A stretch of DNA of 27,000 bases, taken from the NCBI GenBank assembly GCA_041557595.1, contig JBFFGE010000043.1, positions 1 to 27,000 of the forward strand, read 5' to 3'. The position numbers and the translations under genes are program-made. This DNA comes from JAOTYV01 sp041557595 (GTDB lineage Bacteria; Pseudomonadota; Alphaproteobacteria; UBA8366). Each line of letters starts with the position of its first letter. Positions within the stretch are counted from its first letter, which is position 1. Of this stretch, positions 15,546 to 22,996 are shown piece by piece. Below the pieces are notes generated by a model, which was not told the DNA's origin, did not search any database, and saw nothing but the letters and a program-made list of their open reading frames with translations.

Positions 15546-16757
15546 CTAAGGGGCGTCACCGTCGCGGCGCTGCGCGACCAGCATCGGTCCGCAGACCGCG
15601 AGGAACAGAACGAAGGCGGCCACCCAGGCAAGCGTCGCGGCCATCAGCAACGGCCCATCCCAATCGGTGGATAGGGCGGACAGGATGCGCAGCAGCGTCG
15701 CGATCGTGATGCAAAGATAGGCAGCGGTCAGTCCCGGCCCCGCATGCAGTGCGCGGCCCGTATGGCCGAGCGTGGTTCGGCTCATCACCGCGAGCGTCAT
15801 GGTTCCCATCGCCCCCGAGGTGAGCGCGTGCAGCGCGCCGCTGGCCGGCAGCGCGGGCCACCAGTGGCTCAGCGCTATCAGGCCGAGCCCGACCGGAATC
15901 CAGAGATAGGCGAGGTGCAGGATCCACAACAAGGGTTCCGGATGGGTCTGGTGACCGCGCCATCGGATCAGCCGAATCAGGTTAAGCGCCGCCGCGAGAG
16001 CGCATAAGCCCGCGGTCAAACCGGAATCGGGACGGAGCGCCCAAACGCAGAATGCGGCCGGTGTGACCGCCAATGTCAGCCTGTCGACGACGCCGAAACC
16101 ACCGGGGAGGCGCCGCGCGTTGCGCTTCGCCAGCCAATTTCGGGTAAAGCTGGGAACGATGCGGCCGCCGACCAGGGTGATAAGGACGATCACCATGGCG
16201 ACCCCGCCGCGCCGCGCGACACCCTCGGGCTCCGACAGGCCGATGAGTTCCGCATGCATCAGGGCGTTAAGCGTCAACAGCACGCCGATCACAAGGATGA
16301 TCGGGAGGTTCCGCCAATTGCGTACCGCGACGATCTCGCGCAGCGTGACGGCACACAGCAGGAACAGGAATGCGAGGTCGATCAGCGCCGCCGTCCCTGC
16401 GCCGATGCGTTCCGACGCCGCGACCGCGAGCCGGCCGGCGACCCACACCAGCGCAAGCCCTAAAAGCGGGACACCGTGTATCGGCAGCCGGCCGGTCCAG
16501 TTCGGGATCGCGGTCAGAAGAAAGCCGGCGATCGCCGCGCCGATGTAACCGAACAGCATTTCATGGGCATGCCAATCGACGGGGCTGAACGCCGTTGGAA
16601 GCTCGATCCGGCCTTCGAGTGTCGCGACGAAAATCGCGAGCGCGGCGGCCGCCCACATGCCGGCCAGCAGGAAGAAGGGGCGGAACCCCAGGGCCAGCAC
16701 CGCCGGGCCCTTGCTGCGTCGGGTTCGCTGAGCCGAGGTGTCGTGTTCTGCGGTCAT
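15546..16757 (-). CDS. nnrS: NnrS-family membrane protein
   Basis: Length 403 residues, about twelve hydrophobic helices. Family hallmarks: LGFRPFFLLAGMWA (about 22-36), VDWHAHEMLFGY (about 60-71) followed by GFLLTAIPNWTG, and the later GALHALTSGAMGTMTLAVMSRTTLGHTGR segment with conserved histidines. NnrS is a haem- and copper-containing inner-membrane protein linked to nitric oxide stress and denitrification. No nir or nor genes are present here. The start ATG (16755-16757 on the plus strand) lacks a clear Shine-Dalgarno. It shares orientation with the GDSL gene, 88 bases away. Confidence 0.93.
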   Translation of the reverse strand: MTAEHDTSAQRTRRSKGPAVLALGFRPFFLLAGMWAAAALAIFVATLEGRIELPTAFSPVDWHAHEMLFGYIGAAIAGFLLTAIPNWTGRLPIHGVPLLGLALVWVAGRLAVAASERIGAGTAALIDLAFLFLLCAVTLREIVAVRNWRNLPIILVIGVLLTLNALMHAELIGLSEPEGVARRGGVAMVIVLITLVGGRIVPSFTRNWLAKRNARRLPGGFGVVDRLTLAVTPAAFCVWALRPDSGLTAGLCALAAALNLIRLIRWRGHQTHPEPLLWILHLAYLWIPVGLGLIALSHWWPALPASGALHALTSGAMGTMTLAVMSRTTLGHTGRALHAGPGLTAAYLCITIATLLRILSALSTDWDGPLLMAATLAWVAAFVLFLAVCGPMLVAQRRDGDAP

Positions 16758-17039
16758 CGATGGTGGAGGCTCGTGGTTTGAAGAATGGACCTGGGACGCG
16801 CATCACGCCGGTCCAGATCAGAATAACCGGATGCGTGGATCTATTGTAAAATATCGCCGATGAGGGGGAAGGCTGCGCGGTCGCACTGCCACCACCGCGG
16901 AAAATGCCGAAGCGATGAAGGCCATGGCGACCAATACCGATCGGTAACGGAGAGCGCCAAGTGGCTGGTAATTCGGACACTCCGGTGTATTGTCGCCCGA
17001 CTTGAATTCCTTGTGGGCATTTTGGGGCCGTATCGCGCC

Positions 17040-17768
17040 ATGAAACTCGGAGTCGCGTTTCGCGGCGTTCTCGTCATACTTTCCGTCGTCGCCGTGGTGG
17101 CGATCGTGCACGGGGCGGATATCGGCTATGGGCCGGACGATCTCAAGCGCTGGGCGGATACCGAGATCAGGGGCCACGGACTCACGGGCCTCTTGATATT
17201 CGTTGCAGCCGGTGCGCTCGTAACCGGCATCGGGCTGTCGCGTCAACTGCTGTCCTTCGCAGCCGGCTATGCGTACGGTGCGGTTTCCGGCACCGGCGCC
17301 GCGCTCTTCGCCGGGATCTGCGGCGTAATCATGGCCTTTACCTACGCCCGGTTTCTCGGGCGCGCATTCGTTGCCCGTCGATATCCGGGACGGGTTCGGC
17401 GGGTCGACGAATTCTTGCGGGTCAATCCGTTTCTGATGACCCTCGCCATTCGGCTTCTGCCGATCAGCAACAATCTTGCGGTAAATTTGGTGGCGGGCGT
17501 ATCCAGCGTGCCGGCAATCCCTTTTTTGGCTGCCTCGGCCTTGGGCCACATTCCGCAGACCGTGGTTTTCGCGATGATCGGTAGCGGCCTGACGGAGGGG
17601 TTGTTCGCCAAATCGGCGGTGGCGGTCGTCTTGTTTGTCGTATCGGTCTGGATCGGTTTGCATCTCTACCGAAAATACCGGCGGGATAAAATTTTCGACC
17701 CGGCGATCGAAGCCGCGCTCGACCTGCCGCGACCGGCCGAATCGCCGGGTGTTCCGCCGAAATTTTAG
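17040..17768 (+). CDS. TVP38/TMEM64-family membrane protein
   Basis: Length 242 residues from ATG 17040; the open frame continues upstream to 16860 but that part is unlike the family. GTG 17013 is an alternative. A TM helix at about 8-25 is followed by the VTT-domain pattern: LSRQLLSFAAGYAYG, then GICGVIMAFTYARFLGR, the LAIRLLPISNNLAVNLVAG re-entrant segment, ALGHIPQTVVFAMIGSG and a last helix ending in a basic YRKYRRDK tail. Bacterial relatives (DedA/YdjX-like) are linked to lipid scrambling and membrane homeostasis, but this protein's role is unknown. Divergent from the NnrS gene, 282 bases away. Confidence 0.88.
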   Translation: MKLGVAFRGVLVILSVVAVVAIVHGADIGYGPDDLKRWADTEIRGHGLTGLLIFVAAGALVTGIGLSRQLLSFAAGYAYGAVSGTGAALFAGICGVIMAFTYARFLGRAFVARRYPGRVRRVDEFLRVNPFLMTLAIRLLPISNNLAVNLVAGVSSVPAIPFLAASALGHIPQTVVFAMIGSGLTEGLFAKSAVAVVLFVVSVWIGLHLYRKYRRDKIFDPAIEAALDLPRPAESPGVPPKF

Positions 17769-17783
17769 ATTCTCATTAGCGCA

Positions 17784-17799
17784 CGCCGCGGGTGCGGCG
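17784..17799. terminator. GC hairpin after TVP38-family gene
   Basis: CGCCGC-GGGT-GCGGCG, a perfect six-base stem 15 bases after the stop codon. There is no T-run. It may weaken read-through into the phospholipase D-like gene. Confidence 0.35.
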
Positions 17800-17915
17800 A
17801 ACCCGGTCCATACCCGTGGCATTGAACTATTGGTTGAGCGCGGGCGGGCGATCTGGGAAATTCAGCCATCGATTAGTTGCCCCGATGATGCGGGCCGGCA
17901 ACCGAGGCGATAGAT

Positions 17916-19628
17916 ATGCGGGTACGAGCCGAGCGGAACGGCGTTTCCGTGCATGCGATTTCCGGAAGCCATGCGGTCCTCTTGGCCATGGATGCGACCG
18001 CGCCGGCGCGGGCAGGGCTGCTCGGCTTTGCCATTCGCCGCGAAACGGTCGCGACCGGCGACGGGGGTTGGCTGCGCGGTTTCAAATTCTTCGAGGCGAC
18101 GGTGCCCGATCCGCAGCCGGGCGACCGGCGCGATACCCGCGAGCATCCGATTCAGAGCTTTCTCTGGGGCCACTATTCGGTCGAGCCCGATCGGGATTAC
18201 CGCTACACGATCCGGCCGGTCTATGGCGCGCCGGACAATCTGACCTCCGGCGAGGACGTGACGGTTCATGTGCGGACGGAGCCGACCGATCAGGGAACGC
18301 ACGCGGTGTATTTCAATCGCGGTGCGATCCCCAGCCAGGCCTTTGCCGATCGATTCGGCAATCGCGGTCCGCTGGACCAAAACGATCCGGACGCGGCAGA
18401 CGTGCAGTGGTTGTCGCGGGACTTGTTGCAGGCCGCGCTCGATTTTATCGCCCAGGCGAACGGGCCGCGCTTTTCGCTGCGGGTGGGTGCGTATGAATTC
18501 GCCTATGCGCCCATATTGCGGGCATTCGAACAGGCCGCGCGGTCCGGCTCGGATGTGCAGGTCGTTTATGAGAACGGACAACAAAAAACCCGCGGCGTCC
18601 TGAAGAATACCTCCACGACAAATGGAAACCGCCGGGCCATCGCCGACGCCAACCTGGACGCGGTGCCCAATCTGACGCTGATCGGCCGGACCAGGCGGCG
18701 CGCCATACCGCACAATAAATTCATCATCCTGCTGGACAACGGCCATCCGGTGCAGGTTTGGACCGGGTCGACGAACTTCACGCCGTCCGGCTTTCTCGGC
18801 CAGACCAATGTCGGCCATATCGTGCGCGATCCGGCCATCGCCGCCGCCTATTTGGCGTATTGGGAACAGCTGGCCCTCGATCCCGATCCGGAAGCGTTTC
18901 AGACCTGGGGCTCGGCGAATTCGCCGCATCCCGGGGATGGACCGCCGGCGCCGGGCATCACGCCGATATTCAGCCCGCGCCAGCGATCCAAAATGCTGGA
19001 TTGGTACGGCGATCGGCTGGCGGCGGCACAACAGACGGTTATGTTCACCGCCGCCTTCGGCGTCACGCGCAAGCTTGCCCGGCGTTTCGACAACGACCGC
19101 GACTTTTTGCGGTTCCTGCTGATGGAGAAGGCCAACCGGAATGCGGAGACGCAGCGGATGCTGGAGCGCGACCGCGACACGCGGATCGCATTGGGCGCGG
19201 CGCTGAACAGGGACGCAATCCGGTTTCAGATGAACGGACATCGGTTGGATGAGTGGTTCCGGCGGGAGGAACATTTTCGGCGACAGGGTCACATCTTCTA
19301 TGTGCACACCAAGATCATGATGCTCGATACGATGACCGACGATCCGCTGATATTCACCGGCTCGGCGAATTTTTCCTCGGCGTCGATCCTGTCGAATGAC
19401 GAGAACATGCTACTGATCCGGGGGGATACCCGTCTCGCGGACAGCTACACCGTCGAATTCATGCGTCTCTTCAACCATTTCTATTTCCGCCATATCGCCC
19501 AACTGCTGATCCGGCAGGGCCGTAACGACCCGACCCGGGCGGCATTCCTCGATCCGACGGATGGCTGGGTCGGCCGGCATTTTCGCGACGGGACCTACCA
19601 TTCGCGCCGGCGCGTGCTCTTCCGCTAG
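17916..19628 (+). CDS. Phospholipase D-like protein with two HKD motifs
   Basis: Length 570 residues. An N-terminal region (about 1-125) is strand-rich and may be an Fn3-like or binding domain. Two PLD half-sites follow: IPHNKFIILLD (H266, K268, D274) with GSTNF (284-288), and YVHTKIMMLD (H464, K466, D471) with GSANF (482-486). The second fits HxKx4D exactly; the first has one extra residue before the Asp. Both GSxNF segments are intact, so a two-step phosphohistidine mechanism on a phosphodiester is plausible. There is no signal peptide or membrane helix, so it looks cytosolic. Substrates may be phospholipid or nucleic acid; I cannot tell which. ATG 17916 is preceded by GAGGCG. It stands alone between unrelated genes. 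Confidence 0.9.
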   Translation: MRVRAERNGVSVHAISGSHAVLLAMDATAPARAGLLGFAIRRETVATGDGGWLRGFKFFEATVPDPQPGDRRDTREHPIQSFLWGHYSVEPDRDYRYTIRPVYGAPDNLTSGEDVTVHVRTEPTDQGTHAVYFNRGAIPSQAFADRFGNRGPLDQNDPDAADVQWLSRDLLQAALDFIAQANGPRFSLRVGAYEFAYAPILRAFEQAARSGSDVQVVYENGQQKTRGVLKNTSTTNGNRRAIADANLDAVPNLTLIGRTRRRAIPHNKFIILLDNGHPVQVWTGSTNFTPSGFLGQTNVGHIVRDPAIAAAYLAYWEQLALDPDPEAFQTWGSANSPHPGDGPPAPGITPIFSPRQRSKMLDWYGDRLAAAQQTVMFTAAFGVTRKLARRFDNDRDFLRFLLMEKANRNAETQRMLERDRDTRIALGAALNRDAIRFQMNGHRLDEWFRREEHFRRQGHIFYVHTKIMMLDTMTDDPLIFTGSANFSSASILSNDENMLLIRGDTRLADSYTVEFMRLFNHFYFRHIAQLLIRQGRNDPTRAAFLDPTDGWVGRHFRDGTYHSRRRVLFR

Positions 19629-19695
19629 CGGCATTCCTGGTCTAAACGAAGAAGAGGCCGACGCGGGCGGCAACGAAGACGAGGAAATTCCATCG

Positions 19696-20943
19696 ATGAC
19701 GGGTCTGGTGTGCGAGGGATTGCGGGTCCTGGATATCGCGAGTTACATCGCGGGGCCCGTGGCGGGGACGATCATGGCCGATTTCGGCGCAGACGTGATC
19801 AAGATCGAGGCGCCGGGCGGCGATCCCTATCGTACCTACGATCGGGGGCCCGGCATGCCGAAGGCGGATTTCGATTATTCCTGGATGGCGGACAATCGCA
19901 GCAAGCGCGGACTTTGCCTCGATCTCAAGCAACCGGCAGGACAGGAGATCCTGCACAAGCTGGTCGCCGATGCCGATGTTCTGATAACCAATTTCCCATT
20001 GCCCGTGCGCGCGAAACTGAAATTGCGCTACGAGGATCTGCGGCCGCACAACCCGCGGCTGATCTATGCGTCCATGACTGCCTATGGGGAGCAGGGCGCG
20101 GAGGCGGACAAGACGGGATTCGATTCCACCGCCCTTTGGGCGCGCAGCGGCTTGATGGATTTGTTGCGGAGCGCACCGGATCTCGCGCCGACCCGCTCGA
20201 CGCCCGGGATGGGGGATCATCCGACCGGCGTTTCGCTGTTCGGTGCAATCATGATGGGACTGTATCAGCGCGAACGGACCGGCGAGGGGAGCCAGGTCTC
20301 GACCTCCCTGGTCGCCAATGGAGCCTGGTGGAATACGTTCTATATTCAGGCTGCCCTGGTGGGGGCGGAGATTCCGCCACGGCCGCATCGGGACGACTGG
20401 TTCAACGCGCTGGCCAACCATTACACGACCCGGGATGACCGCTGGTTCATCCTGGCGATGGTCAACGAGGACAAGCAGGCGGACAATTTCTTTCACGGGA
20501 TCGGCCGCGTCGATCTGTTGGCGGACGACCGCTTCAAGACCACCGTATTGCGCCGGCAAAATGCGCGCGCCCTGACCGCGGTTCTGGATGAAGAATTCAA
20601 ACAGCGGGACTGGGCCGCGTGGCGGCGCATTCTTGAGGAGCACAACATCACGTTTGGTGTCGTCAATCGGTCGCCGGATGTTGTAGACGACCCGGTCTTT
20701 GCCGATGCCGGCGCGGTAATTCCGGTGGGCGATCCGGATACGCCCGTCCGGCGTACCGTCGGCTCTCCCGTCTTCATGCTCGGCCAGGACAAGGTGCCGC
20801 CGCGGCGGCCGCCGGCGGTCGGCGAGCACAACGCGGAAGTCTTGCAGGCGCTCGGCTATGACGAGGCCACGATTGAAAAGCTGCAGGCCGACGGCGTCGT
20901 TCGTTCCGACGCCAATATTAAGGGCGTCGGTCCCGCGCGGTAG
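19696..20943 (+). CDS. CaiB/BaiF (type III) CoA-transferase
   Basis: Length 415 residues from ATG 19696, with GAGGAA (19681-19686) nine bases upstream. The N-terminal LRVLDIASYIAGPVAGTIMADFGADVIKIEAP and DNRSKRGLCLDL segments are typical of the family. The catalytic aspartate is D143 in TGFDSTALWARSGLM, and NPRLIYASMTAYGEQG precedes it. These enzymes move CoA between carboxylic acids through an aspartyl-CoA intermediate. The gene stands 67 bases after the phospholipase D-like gene. No acyl-CoA ligase, dehydrogenase or hydratase accompanies it, so the acid is not identifiable. Confidence 0.93.
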   Translation: MTGLVCEGLRVLDIASYIAGPVAGTIMADFGADVIKIEAPGGDPYRTYDRGPGMPKADFDYSWMADNRSKRGLCLDLKQPAGQEILHKLVADADVLITNFPLPVRAKLKLRYEDLRPHNPRLIYASMTAYGEQGAEADKTGFDSTALWARSGLMDLLRSAPDLAPTRSTPGMGDHPTGVSLFGAIMMGLYQRERTGEGSQVSTSLVANGAWWNTFYIQAALVGAEIPPRPHRDDWFNALANHYTTRDDRWFILAMVNEDKQADNFFHGIGRVDLLADDRFKTTVLRRQNARALTAVLDEEFKQRDWAAWRRILEEHNITFGVVNRSPDVVDDPVFADAGAVIPVGDPDTPVRRTVGSPVFMLGQDKVPPRRPPAVGEHNAEVLQALGYDEATIEKLQADGVVRSDANIKGVGPAR

Positions 20944-21028
20944 GCGCGGCGCGATAGGGCGGCCGCAGAATACTGATTATCACTTATCTTTGCGTGTGCG
21001 TTTTCCGCACGAAGCCTATGAAAAAATG

Positions 21029-21059
21029 AATCTTATTCTTTCTTCTGAAAGCAAAGATT
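21029..21059. other. AT-rich hairpin upstream of CBS-BON gene
   Basis: AATCTT (21029-21034) pairs with AAGATT (21054-21059), and CTTTC (21038-21042) with GAAAG (21047-21051), around a TTCT loop and a small internal loop. It lies in an unusually AT-rich stretch of a 242-base gap. A smaller stem GTGCG-TTTTC-CGCAC is at 20996-21010. A regulatory or terminator role is unproven. Confidence 0.3.
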
Positions 21060-21185
21060 TAACCGGAGCCTGTTGATCCGTCTCAATACGATGCGCCGCC
21101 TATACAATAAATTGGCCGTATCGTCTATTCACCTTGATGATTTGCGGGCGCGTTGCGCGCCGTTCCATGCAATGGAGGGATTCCC

Positions 21186-21881
21186 ATGCAGGCCAAGGAT
21201 ATCATGACGAGCGATGTGATTTCGGTGCTACCGGAAACATCCGTCCGCGATATTGCGGGCATTTTGTTGACGCACAGGATCAGCGCCGTGCCGGTCGTCG
21301 ACGCGGAGAGCCGAGTTGTGGGGATCGTGAGTGAAGGCGATTTGATGCGTCGCGCTGAAAATGAGACCGAATCTCAGCAATCCTGGTGGCTCGAAGCACT
21401 ATTTTCTGCCGATGACAAGGCAGCTGCATATATCAAGAGTCACGGGATGATTGCCGAAGACGTTATGACACGCAATGTGACCATCGTCGCGGAGCATACG
21501 CCGGTGGATGAAATTGCCGCATTGCTTGAAAAACATCACATCAAACGGGCGCCGGTTTTGCGCGATGGAAAGATCGTGGGCATCGTGAGCCGCGCAAATT
21601 TGCTGCAGGGACTTGCGCGTAAAGGGCGTGTGCGCCAAGTGCCGGTTTCGGTAGACGATCGCGCGATCAGAGAATCCTTGTTGCACACACTGTACACGGA
21701 TGTAGGGCTGAGGGCGGGCCGCATCAATGTACTGGTTGAGGACGGCGCGGTTCAACTGTGGGGATTGGTTGAAAGCCGCGATGAAAATAGAGCGGCACAA
21801 CTAGCGGCGGAAAATACGCCCGGCGTGAAATCGGTTGAAAACAACCTAGGGCAGGTGCCGGCGTGGGTTTCGGCTAATTAA
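21186..21881 (+). CDS. CBS-CBS-BON domain protein
   Basis: Length 231 residues from ATG 21186, with a strong GGAGGGA site just upstream. The first CBS domain (about 1-58) opens with AKDIMTSDVISV and has RISAVPVVD; the second (about 88-145) has AEDVMTRNVTIV and HIKRAPVLRDGKIVGIVSR. A C-terminal BON domain (about 155-225) carries VEDGAVQLWGLVESRDE and PGVKSVENNL. CBS pairs bind adenine nucleotides and act as energy sensors; BON domains bind membranes or partners. This architecture is common among uncharacterised stress-associated proteins of proteobacteria. No signal peptide is seen. The partner is unknown. Confidence 0.92.
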   Translation: MQAKDIMTSDVISVLPETSVRDIAGILLTHRISAVPVVDAESRVVGIVSEGDLMRRAENETESQQSWWLEALFSADDKAAAYIKSHGMIAEDVMTRNVTIVAEHTPVDEIAALLEKHHIKRAPVLRDGKIVGIVSRANLLQGLARKGRVRQVPVSVDDRAIRESLLHTLYTDVGLRAGRINVLVEDGAVQLWGLVESRDENRAAQLAAENTPGVKSVENNLGQVPAWVSAN

Positions 21882-21899
21882 GATTCATCGGGGCTCAGG

Positions 21900-21929
21900 T
21901 TGGCGCAGGCAGTATTTAAATGTTATAAT
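21900..21929 (+). promoter_or_regulatory. Strong sigma70-like promoter of the Cys-rich protein gene
   Basis: TTGGCG (21900-21905), an 18-base spacer and a perfect TATAAT (21924-21929), in an AT-rich stretch. The expected transcript start is near 21936, about 45 bases before GTG 21981. The first TTG of an open frame at 21900 is thus better read as the -35 box than as a start codon. Confidence 0.6.
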
Positions 21930-21980
21930 AAATTCATAAACATAGATAGAATCGAAGTCTATTGCGGCAAGGGGCACTGC

Positions 21981-22289
21981 GTGAGCGACCAGGACGAAGA
22001 CGGATATTTTCCCATTTGCCTGGTTTGCGGGAAGGGCAAAATCGGCCCTGCGGTTTGTCTGGACCCAAGCTGTCATGCCGCCCATGAAGGGCAGGTGATC
22101 GAAAACGCCCGCGAAAAATATGTCGAAATGGACGGCCATGCCTGGCAATTCTGCCAATTGTGCGATCACGGCATTCTGTCCGATGGCGGGGCGTTCGGGA
22201 CCTATGCGGTTTGCGTCGCATGCTGGAACGCGGCGGCGCGGCGCGGCGAACAACCGCCATCGACGCCGGCGGGTTCGTCCGGGAAATAA
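21981..22289 (+). CDS. Small cysteine-rich, probably zinc-binding protein
   Basis: I do not recognise the family. From GTG 21981 (AAGGGG six bases upstream) it has 102 residues. CxxC pairs occur in ICLVCGKG, FCQLCDHG and VCVACW, with a further C-x4-CHAAH cluster (CLDPSCHAAH) between the first and second pairs. This is enough for two zinc sites, as in zinc-ribbon or treble-clef folds. The C-terminus is a Pro/Gly/Ser-rich tail. The open frame reaches back to TTG 21900, which would add another CGKGHC motif, but that stretch overlaps a well-formed promoter. It precedes the UGSC selenoprotein gene by 147 bases on the same strand; a functional link is possible but unproven. Confidence 0.6.
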   Translation: MSDQDEDGYFPICLVCGKGKIGPAVCLDPSCHAAHEGQVIENAREKYVEMDGHAWQFCQLCDHGILSDGGAFGTYAVCVACWNAAARRGEQPPSTPAGSSGK

Positions 22290-22339
22290 GTCCGGCGCCG
22301 CTTCCGCAACGGCCCGAAGGCAGACAACGGCGCCGCCGG

Positions 22340-22367
22340 GTTACATCCTTCCGCTCGCCGATATAGA
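22340..22367 (+). promoter_or_regulatory. Candidate promoter of the UGSC selenoprotein operon
   Basis: GTTACA (22340-22345), a 16-base spacer and TATAGA (22362-22367) predict a start near 22374, about 63 bases before ATG 22437. This would exclude the in-frame ATG at 22377 as the start. Confidence 0.4.
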
Positions 22368-22382
22368 CTGATCCGCATGGAA

Positions 22383-22417
22383 CCGGCTTTGCCGGGCGGC
22401 GCCGGACCATCCGGCGC
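22383..22417 (+). promoter_or_regulatory. Tandem hairpins in the selenoprotein leader
   Basis: Two stems in series: CCGGC-TTT-GCCGG (22383-22395) and a perfect eight-base stem GCGCCGGA-CCA-TCCGGCGC (22399-22417). The second ends six bases before the ribosome site AGGAG (22424-22428). They fall within the predicted 5' leader and could influence translation initiation or transcription. The inverted repeats are seen directly; the role is inference. Confidence 0.45.
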
Positions 22418-22436
22418 GGTGACAGGAGTTGGACAT

Positions 22437-22988
22437 ATGGATGGCAGTACGCGGAACACGCGCACGGTGCGCGTCTACAACCCCACCGCCGAAGAGACGG
22501 ACAGTCAGGATTCGCTGGCCCGCCGTTTCGACACTCTCGATGGCAAGGTCATCGGCTTGCTCAACAATACCAAGGACCGCACCGAAATCATCTTCGAGGT
22601 GGTGGAAGCGCGGCTCAAGGAACGGTATCCCGGTGTCGAAGTGCGCCATTATCGAAAAGAAAGCGTCAGCGGCGCGCGGCCCGAAATGTTTGCGGCGATC
22701 AGGAACGACTGCGATGGGGTGGTAACCGCCCTCGGGGATTGAGGATCATGCACGTCGTGGAGTGTCCATGACAGCATGACATTCGAACGGGAAGGTATTG
22801 CGACCGGCACCATCGTCACCACGGTGTTTGCCGAATACGGCCGTCTGCTGACCAAGCTGCAAAGCATGGAGACATTGCCGCTGATCGTCATTCCGCATCC
22901 CATTTCGGCGCGGCCGGTCGATGAGGTTCGGGGCGTTGCCCGTGCGGCGTCGGATACGATCGTCGATTCATTGCTCAAATCGGCCTGA
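22437..22988 (+). CDS. UGSC-family selenoprotein (TGA 22740-22742 = Sec)
   Basis: Read through the in-frame TGA, the product has 183 residues with selenocysteine at position 102 in the motif UGSC (102-105), in context TALGD-U-GSCTSWSVHDS. The frame stays open after the TGA, and the downstream part (FEREGIATGTIVTTVF, LPLIVIPHPI) completes the C-terminal half of the family, whose members carry either UGSC or CGSC. The motif suggests a thioredoxin-like selenenylsulfide redox centre between U102 and C105. ATG 22437 has AGGAG (22424-22428) eight bases upstream. A SECIS-like stem-loop directly follows the TGA. Standard gene calling would give two short fragments (22437-22742 and 22776-22988). No signal peptide is present, so it is cytosolic. 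Substrate unknown. It is followed after 8 bases by a probable partner gene. Confidence 0.9.
22743..22779 (+). promoter_or_regulatory. Bacterial SECIS element (bSECIS)
   Basis: Lower stem TCATGC (22746-22751) pairs with GCATGA (22774-22779), with a small internal loop AC/A. The upper stem GTCGTGGA (22754-22761) pairs with TCCATGAC (22765-22772) with one G-U pair, and the apical loop is GTG (22762-22764). There are 19 bases between the TGA and the loop, and the loop starts with G. Spacing, upper stem length and loop G fit the known bacterial SECIS model recognised by SelB. It overlaps codons for the conserved GSCTSWSVHDS segment. Confidence 0.8.
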
Positions 22989-22996
22989 CGCGCGCC

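Noticed and set aside
16745..16835. A tRNA-like stretch: ATGGTGGAGG and TTTGAAGA resemble D-arm and Phe anticodon-loop sequences.
   Set aside because: The anticodon loop has no matching stem, there is no GGTTCRA T-loop, and the acceptor ends do not pair. It also overlaps the start of the NnrS gene.
17862..19307. A 481-codon open frame on the minus strand opposite the phospholipase D-like gene.
   Set aside because: Low-complexity basic translation without domains; the plus strand carries two intact HKD motifs.
22776..22988. A separate short gene starting at ATG 22776.
   Set aside because: It is the in-frame continuation of the selenoprotein after TGA; the ATG lies inside the 3' arm of the SECIS stem and has only a distant GGAG upstream.
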